51,688 nt of DNA, from contig CALAVE010000087.1 of assembly GCA_937892215.1 (NCBI GenBank), positions 1-51,688 of the forward strand. Direction: 5' to 3'. The notes below the pieces were generated by a model. The model did not search any database, was not told where the DNA came from, and saw nothing but the letters and a program-made list of their open reading frames with translations. Origin of the DNA: an uncultured Porphyromonadaceae bacterium (GTDB lineage: Bacteria; Bacteroidota; Bacteroidia; Bacteroidales; Muribaculaceae). Positions within the stretch are counted from its first letter, which is position 1, and every line of letters starts with the position of its first letter. This document shows positions 34,581-42,904 of the stretch, one piece after another. The position numbers and the translations under genes were made by a program.

Positions 34581-35213
34581 TCACTTTAAACCACCTAACA
34601 GGCGGCTGGCATTCGTGCCGGCCGTTTCTGCTATCACAGCGGGCGGAAGCCCCATACTCGACGCCACGCGCGCCACCACTTGCCCTATCGTCAGTTCGCT
34701 CTCATCGGTCTCCACAAGTAGTCGTTCCGGTGGTATCTCACACAGGGCGTCGGCATTGAATCGCTCTCCCACCGACAGGTACAGTCCTTCTTTTATCAGC
34801 GTATGAGCCACGTTGGCATTTCCGCGGAAACCGTGAATCACCCACGGCATCCGTGGCTTCAACCGCCTATACAACGCTATTATCTGCTGCGATGTGCGCA
34901 CCATGTGCAGAACCAGCGGCTTGCCCAGTCTCTCGGAAATTTCCACGTGTCGCATAAGCCAGCGCTCCTGTGCCTCCAGAGGGCCGCCTCGCAGCCCGTC
35001 GAGCCCGGTCTCTCCTATAGCCACCACTTGCGGCAGTGCGGCAAGTCGCTCTAACAGTGCCACCTGCTCTTCACCGCACTCAGCCACGCTCCACGGATGA
35101 ACGCCCACCGAGAAATATCCGGCTTCGGGCAGCGGTTCCGCCACAACCGCAACGTCGATGCTTATCACGGCATCGGCGGCCTTTTGGTTATGTGTGTGAA
35201 TGTCCAGTATCAT
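34581..35213 (-). CDS. TatD-family metal-dependent hydrolase
   Basis: A 210-residue protein from ATG 35213 ('MILDIHTHNQ'), with the metal-binding HxH at residues 6-8. Further landmarks are 'SVGVHPWSV', 'VVAIGETGLDGL', 'LGKPLVLHMVRTSQQ', 'WVIHGFRGN' and 'LLVETDES'. TatD proteins are amidohydrolase-fold nucleases or hydrolases. It is shorter than classical TatD (about 260), as is common in Bacteroidales. The ATG overlaps the yidD stop by four bases, so I reject an upstream in-frame start at 35279 that lies wholly inside yidD. It is the last gene of the rnpA operon. Confidence 0.88.
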   Translation of the reverse strand: MILDIHTHNQKAADAVISIDVAVVAEPLPEAGYFSVGVHPWSVAECGEEQVALLERLAALPQVVAIGETGLDGLRGGPLEAQERWLMRHVEISERLGKPLVLHMVRTSQQIIALYRRLKPRMPWVIHGFRGNANVAHTLIKEGLYLSVGERFNADALCEIPPERLLVETDESELTIGQVVARVASSMGLPPAVIAETAGTNASRLLGGLK

Positions 35214-35452
35214 GGCACAGGGTCGTATCCGCTGCCGCCCCACGGATTGCACCGCAGTATGCGCTTCACGGCAAGCCACACACCGCGCAACGGACCATGT
35301 TTGCGTATCGCCTCCACCGCATACTGGCTACAGGTGGGTGTAAAGCGGCACACCGCCGGAAACAGCGGCGAAATGAACTTCTGGTAGAAGCGGATGGGCA
35401 GTATCAGCAACTCGCCCAGCGCAGCAGCGATTTTCAGGAAAATCTCTTTCAT
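35210..35452 (-). CDS. yidD: Membrane protein insertion efficiency factor YidD
   Basis: An 80-residue YidD from ATG 35452 ('MKEIFLKIAAALGELL'). The conserved core is 'QKFISPLFPAVCRFTPTCS' with its Cys pair, followed by 'YAVEAIRKHG' and 'CNPWGGSGYDPVP'. The protein associates with the inner membrane and helps YidC-dependent insertion. The start overlaps the end of rnpA by four bases (ATGA), and its stop overlaps tatD, indicating tight translational coupling. A longer start at 35548 would lie inside rnpA and is rejected. Confidence 0.93.
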   Translation of the reverse strand: MKEIFLKIAAALGELLILPIRFYQKFISPLFPAVCRFTPTCSQYAVEAIRKHGPLRGVWLAVKRILRCNPWGGSGYDPVP

Positions 35453-35832
35453 TTCTGCTTCGGCTGGCTCGCGGTTGCTATTCGGGTAAGTATTTCCTTC
35501 ACTTTGGTCTCTATCTCCGAGTAGGGGGCGGTCTCCTCGCTCAGCCACACAAATGCCATCTGCACCCGGCCCTCCACCTGCGGCAGCAGGTCGCGGTTCA
35601 GGCGGTAGGCCTCGCGGATTCGCCTTCGGAGGAGAACCCGCGAGACTGCCTTGCGTATTTTCTTCTTAGGTATCGTTATGAGAAACTGGGCGTCACCCTC
35701 AGCTTCGCTTTTAACCACATACACGCACCGCACAGGGTATGCTATCACGCTACGCCCGCGCGCGAACAGATTGTTTATATCTGTCCGGCTGCATAGTTTC
35801 TCGCGCTTATATAACCTCAGGCTGTGCGGCAT
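35449..35832 (-). CDS. rnpA: Ribonuclease P protein component
   Basis: A 127-residue RnpA, the protein cofactor of RNase P, which matures tRNA 5' ends. The N-terminal 'KREKLCSRTDINNLFARG' and central 'KKKIRKAVSRVLLRRRIREA' are the family landmarks. In the second, the usual RNR triplet is changed: Asn is replaced by Val ('SRVLLRRR'). rpmH, the usual upstream neighbour in other phyla, is absent, as is normal in Bacteroidales. The gene starts 17 bases after the fucose-isomerase-like gene. Confidence 0.92.
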   Translation of the reverse strand: MPHSLRLYKREKLCSRTDINNLFARGRSVIAYPVRCVYVVKSEAEGDAQFLITIPKKKIRKAVSRVLLRRRIREAYRLNRDLLPQVEGRVQMAFVWLSEETAPYSEIETKVKEILTRIATASQPKQK

Positions 35833-35849
35833 GGCTTCGTTCCTCCGTC

Positions 35850-37052
35850 TTATCGTATCACTTCCCTGAGCAACTCGGCATTATGCCCTGGCATTATTAT
35901 GTGGTGGTTGCCTATCGGGTTGGTCAGGAAATAGCCGGTCTGCGACGCGTCGGCAAGTTTTATCACCTGCTGTGTGCGGCATAGGTCGGGCTTGGCCTGG
36001 CTGCGAAGCAACTCGCCCTCAGCCACGAAACTGCGGCTCAGGTCAGCACTCACCTTGAATATGGTCACCGGACCCTCCTGCATATAGCCGCGGATGCCCA
36101 CGCCTATCCCCGACTCGTAATGAGTGTCTAGCTCATAGAGGTTCACCATGTTCAGCGGGATGGTGCAGTGAGCGAACAGCATCTCGCCGGTAACAGGATT
36201 AATCTGCGACGGATTGGCCTGAAAGCCCGATATGCCCAGTGTGGCACGGGTCACTGCCATGCTCAGCATCGCGGGAACGTCGCCCTCGCAACCGGCCACT
36301 ATGCCTTCCGAGTTGAGTTTCGCCAGCGCTATGCACCCTGTGTTCTTCACTGCCGTGAGCAGGTCAAAACAGCGTATCGTAAGCCCTTTAAGCCCATATT
36401 TTGCCACGATGCGCTTCAGCGCCACGTAGATGCGCTCCGCTCCCGTAAGCGACTGCTTCAGCACCGTGCTCTGCGTCTTGGCCACCAGAGCCGGGTCGGC
36501 CTCCACATCGGCAGCGGCTTCGTATTCGCCCAGCAACTCTTCCATTGGTATCCGCACCAGTTCCACGCCCAGACGCGCACGCACGGCCTCGGGATTCGGA
36601 GCACTGGAAATCAGCCAGTCGCTCGGCTCGCCCACTATGCCCAGCCGGGCTCCGTTCAGATACCTGCGGGCCTCGCCGGCACGAGCCAGCAACTCTATTC
36701 TGTGATTCACATAGGTCTCATCACCATGGATTATCTCGCCGCTGATGCCGTTCTGACGCAGATACGACAGTATTTCCATCGACGCGGCAAGCGAGTTGCT
36801 CTTGCCCGACGTCAGCAGGCGGATTGGCTTCTGCGACTGCGACTGTAACTGCGGCAGCAAACTCTTGAACACGCCCTCGGTGCCACCGGTGCGCACGTAG
36901 ATGAGGTCCAGGTCGTTCTGCCCGTAACTGGTGTAATCTGTGTCACAAAATGTGAATTCCGGCCTTATAGTACCCAGAAATTCCTTGGTTGAAGCCGCCA
37001 CAGCTGCCTTGTCGTGTAGTGGCGACGTGATGGTGTAGATAGCAATAGACAT
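35850..37052 (-). CDS. L-fucose/L-arabinose isomerase-like protein
   Basis: A 400-residue cytoplasmic protein with the layout of fucose/arabinose isomerase relatives: two alpha/beta domains and a beta-barrel C-terminal domain. Characteristic stretches are 'DLDLIYVRTGGTEGVFK', 'LGIVGEPSDWLI', 'LKGLTIRCFDLLTAVKNTG' and 'AGCEGDVPAMLSM', the last corresponding to the metal-site E/D region of the family. It is shorter than true FucI (about 590), so it belongs to a lesser-known subgroup and the sugar is uncertain. It sits directly upstream of rnpA, an unusual partner, and is driven by a promoter within the second copy of the dispersed repeat. Confidence 0.8.
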   Translation of the reverse strand: MSIAIYTITSPLHDKAAVAASTKEFLGTIRPEFTFCDTDYTSYGQNDLDLIYVRTGGTEGVFKSLLPQLQSQSQKPIRLLTSGKSNSLAASMEILSYLRQNGISGEIIHGDETYVNHRIELLARAGEARRYLNGARLGIVGEPSDWLISSAPNPEAVRARLGVELVRIPMEELLGEYEAAADVEADPALVAKTQSTVLKQSLTGAERIYVALKRIVAKYGLKGLTIRCFDLLTAVKNTGCIALAKLNSEGIVAGCEGDVPAMLSMAVTRATLGISGFQANPSQINPVTGEMLFAHCTIPLNMVNLYELDTHYESGIGVGIRGYMQEGPVTIFKVSADLSRSFVAEGELLRSQAKPDLCRTQQVIKLADASQTGYFLTNPIGNHHIIMPGHNAELLREVIR

Positions 37053-37094
37053 TAGTTCTCAAGATTTTATAAGTGAATTATTCTAACAACACAA

Positions 37095-37205
37095 CAAAGT
37101 TACGAATAAACGAGCGCAGAACAAAAAGAACTTGTTCTTTTTTTATGCCGAGTGCCAAGTAACTTCGGCTATAAGACCTATAGGGCCTATAGGACCCATA
37201 AGCCC
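37095..37205 (-). repeat. Promoter-carrying dispersed repeat, copy 2
   Basis: About 80 bases almost identical to 30716-30795, in the same orientation relative to the gene it precedes. On the minus strand, TTG (37124-37122), a 19-base spacer and TAACTTTG (37102-37095) form the promoter of the isomerase-like gene. It differs from copy 1 by a one-base indel in the AGAAC/GTTCT inverted repeat and ends in fewer, degenerate CCTATAGGA-like units. Confidence 0.85.
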
Positions 37206-37281
37206 CCCTTGTCCGGAATCAAAAAAGTGGAGCGGTTCTCACGAATCACTCCACGCGTTAATGCTTATTCTTGTAAATTGT

Positions 37282-38706
37282 TCATTTCTTCTTCGTAGTA
37301 GCCTTCTTGGCTGTAGAAGCCTTATTCGTAGCCGTAGTCTTCTTGGCGGCAGTAGCCTTCTTTGTAGCGGCGGCTTCCGCGGCAGCCTTCTTAGCGGCGC
37401 GGGTAGCGGCGGCTTTCTTGGCCGCTTCCGACCTTGCCTTAGCGGCTTTCTCAGCGGCCGCCTTCTTGGCGGCGCGGGTGGCGGCGCCCTTCTTGGCGGC
37501 CGCACTGCGACGGGCAAACAACTCGACCTCCTTGCGAGCGGCCTCTTCAGCGGCACGCCTCTTGGCCTCTTCCTCGGCTGCCTTCTTGGCGGCACGGGTT
37601 ATCGCGCCCTTCTTGGCGGCCGCACTGCGGCGGGCAAACAGTTCGGCCTTCTTGCGAGCCTCCTCAGCGGCGGCTGCCTTCTTGGCGGCGCGGGTTGCGG
37701 CACCTTTCTTGGCGGCGGCACTGCGACGGGCAAACAATTCGGCTTCTTTGCGGGCGGCCTCTTCAGCGGCACGCCTCTTGGCCTCTACTATCGCATTATT
37801 CACCGCTGGTTTGGCGAACTTCTTGGCTATCGGCTTAGCGGTGGTTGTCTTCTTAGCTACGGCCTTCACTATAGGCCTACTTGTGCCCACGGTCTTCTTG
37901 CTCGGCTGCTTCTTGGCCGCTCCGCTGGCCTGCTCCGCAGCCTGTTTCTTGGCTTCTCGCTCCTCGCGGCGGGCCTCGGCCTCCAGATACTTATCAATGG
38001 CGGTCACCATCGACGGCACCTGCTCGCTTGTGGTCACGTCCAGACGCAAACCGGCCTCTTTCAGAGCCTCTATTGTCTTCGGACCCATAGCACCTATCAG
38101 CAAGTCGCCCTGTTTGAACCGCGGGAAACTCTGCTTAAGCGAGTGTACTCCGCTCGGCGTGAACAAGATTATCATGTCGTAGTCAAACTTCTCGCCTTTC
38201 TCAAACTTGTTGCTCACCGTGCGGTACATCACAGCCTTAGTATATGGCACGCCACACTGCTCTATCACCGAGTTGTTGCTATCATGCACGTCACTCATCG
38301 GAAACAGGTATTTCTCCTTGCTGTGCTTCACCATGAACGGTATCAACTCCGGTGCCTTGCCCGTGGGGCTCACAAATATCTTGCGCTTCCTGTACTGCAC
38401 GTATTTCTGAAGGTAATTCGCCACCTTTTCGCTAACGCAGAAATATTTCATCGTGTCGGGAACCTTGAATCGCAGTTCATGACACAACCTGAAATAATGG
38501 TCTATCGCTGTCTTGGCGGTGAATATCACAGCGGTGTGGTCCGTTATAGACACCTTGCTCTGACGAAACTCCTTCGATGTGAGGCCCTCAACTTTTATCA
38601 GCGGTCTAAAAACCACCTCCACACCGTATTTTGCTTGCAAATCATAGTATGGATTCTTATCCGTCGATGGCTTCGGCTGTGAAACCAAAATTTTCTTAAT
38701 CTTCAC
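37282..38706 (-). CDS. hemD: Uroporphyrinogen-III synthase-like protein with a long histone-H1-like tail
   Basis: A 474-residue two-part protein. Residues 1-240 are a HemD-type domain ('VIFTAKTAIDHYF', 'IILFTPSGVHSLKQ', 'LIGAMGPKTIEALKEAGL'), the family that cyclises hydroxymethylbilane. From about 241 the chain is almost only Ala, Lys, Arg, Glu and Thr. It contains three near-identical copies of 'ELFARRSAAAKKGAATRAAK' (323-345, 355-377, 395-417) and a final Lys/Thr/Ala run, much like eukaryotic histone H1 tails and bacterial H1-like proteins. HemD alone is about 240-260 residues, so the tail doubles it. It starts 18 bases after DUF4271, the usual Bacteroidales order. DNA or RNA binding by the tail is inference. 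Confidence 0.85.
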   Translation of the reverse strand: MKIKKILVSQPKPSTDKNPYYDLQAKYGVEVVFRPLIKVEGLTSKEFRQSKVSITDHTAVIFTAKTAIDHYFRLCHELRFKVPDTMKYFCVSEKVANYLQKYVQYRKRKIFVSPTGKAPELIPFMVKHSKEKYLFPMSDVHDSNNSVIEQCGVPYTKAVMYRTVSNKFEKGEKFDYDMIILFTPSGVHSLKQSFPRFKQGDLLIGAMGPKTIEALKEAGLRLDVTTSEQVPSMVTAIDKYLEAEARREEREAKKQAAEQASGAAKKQPSKKTVGTSRPIVKAVAKKTTTAKPIAKKFAKPAVNNAIVEAKRRAAEEAARKEAELFARRSAAAKKGAATRAAKKAAAAEEARKKAELFARRSAAAKKGAITRAAKKAAEEEAKRRAAEEAARKEVELFARRSAAAKKGAATRAAKKAAAEKAAKARSEAAKKAAATRAAKKAAAEAAATKKATAAKKTTATNKASTAKKATTKKK

Positions 38707-38723
38707 GCTTATAGTATTTTATC

Positions 38724-39584
38724 TCAAAAAACAAAACAAACGTTCATGGAAATCACCCACACAATTATCGGCGGAACAATTTCCACGGCGCAAAGGTACA
38801 AAATAAAATACACACTTGATAACAAATTGTAATAAAAAATCCTAAATCCTTTAATTATAAAAACCACTCGGGCACACAAATAACTTATCGCACCCACAAT
38901 TAGCATCGTCTCTGTCGTGTGTGGAAATGTAAGCATCACCATCACCTCAGGCAACAAAAGCAGGCCCACGAGCGACGTTATCGCCTTGAAGCCGTTCAGC
39001 ACGCTTTCAGTTTGTTCAGGCGTGCCGAATACATAGCCCAACAGGCGGTAAAGCCCCAACTGGCACAGATAATACACCAGCGCCACCGCCGAGAGCAAAC
39101 CCACATACAGAAACAGCCGCGGATTGGTGTGGGCATACAACGCCGCGTCGCGCGTCACAGCGCAAAACAGGAACACACCTTGCACCACACACGAGTTCAG
39201 CACCAGCGTCACCAGTATCCACGTCTCGTCCAGTGTGTGATCCTCAAAGTCGCGCATCTTCACCGAAAAGATGTTATGCCACATGTTATGAACGTACTTG
39301 TAGCCGCTTCGGTAACTCACCACCACCGCCAGTATCGCCAGTAGAAGCATTGCCATCACACCCGAACTGCCCAGCAGCGAATTGCTGTGCCACATAGCGT
39401 CGCGGCCGGCCGGCTCGCGCATCACGGCAAGCGTATCGGTGCGAGCCACCACGCTGTCGTTGCCCTTCAGTCTGGCGAACCCCGCCGGATACTGCGACGT
39501 GTAAACCTCGCGAGGTGCCTGCGCCGTGCTGTCGATGGCTCTGGCACTGTCGGCCGATACTGATATGTTTTCGGTCTGAATCAT
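38724..39584 (-). CDS. DUF4271 integral membrane protein
   Basis: A 286-residue protein from ATG 39584 ('MIQTENISVSADSARAID'), preceded by an alternative in-frame ATG at 39632. A soluble N-terminal segment (about 1-75) is followed by seven or so hydrophobic helices, with the family landmark 'YKYVHNMWHNIFSVKMRDF' between the first two. DUF4271 proteins are restricted to Bacteroidetes and have no known function. They are commonly found next to hemD, as here (18-base gap). The two are probably one operon. Confidence 0.85.
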   Translation of the reverse strand: MIQTENISVSADSARAIDSTAQAPREVYTSQYPAGFARLKGNDSVVARTDTLAVMREPAGRDAMWHSNSLLGSSGVMAMLLLAILAVVVSYRSGYKYVHNMWHNIFSVKMRDFEDHTLDETWILVTLVLNSCVVQGVFLFCAVTRDAALYAHTNPRLFLYVGLLSAVALVYYLCQLGLYRLLGYVFGTPEQTESVLNGFKAITSLVGLLLLPEVMVMLTFPHTTETMLIVGAISYLCARVVFIIKGFRIFYYNLLSSVYFILYLCAVEIVPPIIVWVISMNVCFVF

Positions 39585-39674
39585 TTCCGCCACAAAGATA
39601 CTGCAAAATTCCGACTCGCACCGCAATTTCACACCACAACATTCATCACGAATCGGTCAGTAGGCCCACGGAAC

Positions 39675-42611
39675 TTAGTACATTATCCTCTTCTCGGTTG
39701 TGTACGTGCCGTTACGGTACCGGGTCACCACTATGTTCACGCCCTCCACCGGCTCTTTCGACGCTACGCCCAGAACGTTATAGAACGTCACGTCTTCCAC
39801 CTCGTTCTGCTCCGGGTCTATATCCACCTCGTCTATCTCCGTCTGCACGCCCTTGTTATACGTAACCGGCACGTTATTCTCTGCCACGAAATAGTCGGCT
39901 CCATCGCCGTAGTAGATCGCCTTGCGACGCGCCGGATTCGCGGCCTTCGCACCATCCATCGCATACATTCGCACTATGTACGTCACCTTCTTGCTCTGAT
40001 TCTCCGATATTGGCAAGTCTATGTACAAGTCCGTGAAACTTATTGTACCGGTGCCCGGATACAAATCCTTCAGGTAGGCGTAATCGGTGCCCCAACTTGC
40101 CTCCACTCCGTCCGACGAGTAACTCACGCCGCTCACGTCGGGCAGCGAGTTCAGTAGCGTCTCGCGCTCCAGCTCGGTTAACGTGGTGCCGTTGTCGCGC
40201 CACACGCGGTAGCGATACACGTCGTTCACATCGCCTGTCAGAGTCGGGGTGATGTTAAGCCTGGCACTGTAAGCCATGCGAGGCGCGTAACCGTTGCTGA
40301 ACGGATACGACTTCTTTATGTCGTTCTTGCCGCCAGTCTTCGCTATTGAGATGCTCACATTGGGATAAGTCACTGCCTGCTTGTCGCTTCCGTAGGTATT
40401 ATAGAGCATTCGCTTGCGGTCATACGCTATTGTCACCATCGGGACAAACGAGAACCCCTTGTTATGACCCGGATTGCGGTCTATAACTGCCAGTTCGCCG
40501 CCCATGCGGTCTATCGCCACTGTCCCGCACGACTCGGTCAGCATATTGTCGGTTCCTAATCCAAATATGTGATACACTCCGTCATTGAGCGTGTTTGATG
40601 CCTTCCCTATTTTAGTCGGCTCGTTGTTTCGGATGCGATACACGTCATACTGCAGCAAGTCGGCCAGCGGGTCGTTAATCGCACTTATCACGTCGGCAGT
40701 GTACGGGCCCAGGTCCAGTGCCCGAACCGTGTCATTGTCCACCGCCTCCTTCGTGTGACCCACACCCACCACCGTGTGCTCGGTCTTATACACCTTCACG
40801 TTAAGAACATTACTGAAGTCCAGACCATCCTGCTCTATCAGGTAGTTATAGTACCCTGAGTGGGTATTGGTCGCCGTAGAGGCCGAGAAGCGGTCTATTA
40901 ACTTAACCGTCGCGTTGTCAAAATCATCGAACTGGCCGGAAACCGACGGCTCCTCATCGTCGAACAGATCCACAAGGTCTTGCGACGACTCGTTGTATGT
41001 CACCGTGTAACTGTAGCCACCCTCAGCGCCCGCTTCAAACACTATGTCCGCAACTTTCACCTTCACCCCTGCCTCATCTGTGCGTGTCAGCGAAAACGCG
41101 TCGTGATTGTTCTTGATGCGTGCGTAGTCGTCAGTGCCCTCCGGCATCAGCGTTATCGTGTTCTTGTACACGTTTTTATCCTTCAGCACCTCATAACGGC
41201 TGCGATACTCCGCGTCCTGAGCGTAGAACGGGTCCTTGCCCGGCACCGTCACCTTGCGGATGGGGCTATCAGCATAGATGGTCTTCTTGGGCTCTCCGGT
41301 TTCGCTGTCTATTAGCACATTCCCATCGTCGCCATACACTATCGGTGCCGCTGTTATCACATAGTAGAACGTCTGTGGATCTTCCTGCTGCTCCACCTGA
41401 AACACATCGTAAATGTCACGGGTGGGCTGAGCGTCTAAGGTGGTGATAAGCGTTCTCGATCCCGTCACAGGGTCATACTGATACACCCAGTAATGCTCAG
41501 GCAAATCCATTCCGGTTAACGCCGATGACCAGTCTAACCTGATGTCGTAATAGCCGCGCTGCGACGAGCGGGTCGCCGTGGCCTCAAGGTCGGCGGTGAA
41601 GAGCACCACATGGGGCATAACCGCCTCCACTTCCTCGCCCGCATTCTGAGAGTTACCGTACTCGTTGAAATAACGTATGCTCGTATTGTTAAGTATATCG
41701 CTGATGTTGTCCGGAGCCATCTCATACTCAAACCGGCGGTCCGGTACAAATATGCTCAGGTTGATCATATTATAGTTCTCGCCCTTCGACGACACCTCAA
41801 ACCAGTGGGGCAGTTTTGTGCCGTTATCCAGTGTCGTGGTCAGGCTGAACACATTGCTGCAATCGTGGTAGCAATTAAACTCCGCGCCGGCAAGCATCGC
41901 ATCGTAGAGCGACGACACATCGCCCGTGTTCCAGTCGTTAACAGGACTTATCTGCTCAAACAGGCGGTAGAAAGGCTTTGTGTACGAGCAACGTGCCTTC
42001 CCCTTGGATATGAAGAAGAAACGGTTTCCCTCATTGTTTATCACAAACAGGTACCCGGGATTGGAATCCACCTTGGTGGTGTCCTCGTCCACACGAATGA
42101 AATCTTTACATAGTTTTATCGATGCCACCGCGTTTCGGAAATAATCTATGGCATTGGTGTACTTGTTATGATCACCCACCTTCCATGTGTCCTTCACTGT
42201 CACCAGCAGCATAGTCATTCCGTTCTGAATCGGATTCGGATACGTATCTGCTGCCGTACCCAGCCAGAAGCATGCGTCGGTCTCACCCTTATGCCCGTAA
42301 TTGTCGTAGTTAATCTTGCGGTTCTGATACTTGTTACCGTCTGCGTCCCGGTAGTCGTAACCATAGTGGATACCGGGTATGTTCGGATTCGTGTAAACTT
42401 CCTTCAGAAGCGCAATCTGATGTTCCGGTGTCAGCGCCTCATCGGTCAGACACGCGGTCTTCGTCTCGCCGTTCTCCTCGTATGTGAAGTAGAACTGAGA
42501 ATAGTCAAAAAAGTGTACTTTCTGGGTGTCGTTATGATATCCGAACCCTGCAGCACCTAAATAGCACAACAACACACAAATAACTGCCGTAAAATAACCC
42601 TTATTTTCCAT
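39675..42611 (-). CDS. Large secreted/surface protein with type IX-like C-terminal tail
   Basis: A 978-residue exported protein with a signal peptide (about 1-24) and a mostly beta body with no named enzyme domain. Repeated fibronectin-III-like segments are suggested, for example around 'HYWVYQYDPVTGSRTLI' (about 380-400) and 'LADLLQYDVYRIRNNEP' (about 650-670). The last 45 residues ('EDVTFYNVLGVASKEPVEG', 'NIVVTRY...') match the tails of the cohesin-like proteins at 20130 and 23498 in pattern. That suggests type IX export and surface anchoring. Cys pairs occur in the first 300 residues. The promoter region has a nine-base C/G homopolymer. Confidence 0.78.
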   Translation of the reverse strand: MENKGYFTAVICVLLCYLGAAGFGYHNDTQKVHFFDYSQFYFTYEENGETKTACLTDEALTPEHQIALLKEVYTNPNIPGIHYGYDYRDADGNKYQNRKINYDNYGHKGETDACFWLGTAADTYPNPIQNGMTMLLVTVKDTWKVGDHNKYTNAIDYFRNAVASIKLCKDFIRVDEDTTKVDSNPGYLFVINNEGNRFFFISKGKARCSYTKPFYRLFEQISPVNDWNTGDVSSLYDAMLAGAEFNCYHDCSNVFSLTTTLDNGTKLPHWFEVSSKGENYNMINLSIFVPDRRFEYEMAPDNISDILNNTSIRYFNEYGNSQNAGEEVEAVMPHVVLFTADLEATATRSSQRGYYDIRLDWSSALTGMDLPEHYWVYQYDPVTGSRTLITTLDAQPTRDIYDVFQVEQQEDPQTFYYVITAAPIVYGDDGNVLIDSETGEPKKTIYADSPIRKVTVPGKDPFYAQDAEYRSRYEVLKDKNVYKNTITLMPEGTDDYARIKNNHDAFSLTRTDEAGVKVKVADIVFEAGAEGGYSYTVTYNESSQDLVDLFDDEEPSVSGQFDDFDNATVKLIDRFSASTATNTHSGYYNYLIEQDGLDFSNVLNVKVYKTEHTVVGVGHTKEAVDNDTVRALDLGPYTADVISAINDPLADLLQYDVYRIRNNEPTKIGKASNTLNDGVYHIFGLGTDNMLTESCGTVAIDRMGGELAVIDRNPGHNKGFSFVPMVTIAYDRKRMLYNTYGSDKQAVTYPNVSISIAKTGGKNDIKKSYPFSNGYAPRMAYSARLNITPTLTGDVNDVYRYRVWRDNGTTLTELERETLLNSLPDVSGVSYSSDGVEASWGTDYAYLKDLYPGTGTISFTDLYIDLPISENQSKKVTYIVRMYAMDGAKAANPARRKAIYYGDGADYFVAENNVPVTYNKGVQTEIDEVDIDPEQNEVEDVTFYNVLGVASKEPVEGVNIVVTRYRNGTYTTEKRIMY

Positions 42612-42729
42612 AAAATCGCTTAATAACTCTGGCTCTTCACTTGCTTAATACACTGCTAATCATAACTTTTTGCGCGAGTTATCAGCACCATATCAGGTTT
42701 GTTCAGATCCCCACTTACTAAAAATCAAG

Positions 42730-42766
42730 CAAATTTACACATTTTTTCACTTTTACCCCCCCCCAA
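42730..42766 (-). promoter_or_regulatory. Promoter with C9/G9 homopolymer upstream of the 978-residue surface protein
   Basis: On the minus strand a -7 box TAAATTTG lies at 42737-42730. A run of nine G (C on the plus strand, 42756-42764) is directly followed upstream by a TTG (42766-42764). The spacing from that TTG to the -7 box is 26 bases, longer than the 19-21 seen elsewhere. Tract-length change would alter promoter spacing. Confidence 0.5.
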
Positions 42767-42834
42767 TTATGTTAAACTATGTTATTAATTCTTAACTTAT
42801 ATGCAATTCGCCCTCTCACTTCGTAGCGCGACTG

Positions 42835-42870
42835 AAAAACCTCGGCTCCCCAAAAAATCGGAAACCGAGG
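42835..42870 (-). terminator. Terminator after metG
   Basis: On the minus strand CCTCGG (42870-42865) pairs with CCGAGG (42845-42840) and is followed by a run of five T. Confidence 0.75.
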
Positions 42871-42904
42871 CCTTATGTATCATTCTGTCTCTCTTATTCG
42901 GAGC

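Noticed and set aside
35210..35548. Longer yidD start at 35548
   Set aside because: It would lie inside rnpA; the ATGA overlap at 35452 and the family start favour the shorter form.
37132..38682. 516-codon plus-strand open frame with Gly/Leu repeats
   Set aside because: The antisense reading of the Ala/Lys repeat in hemD; the minus strand has the real HemD domain.
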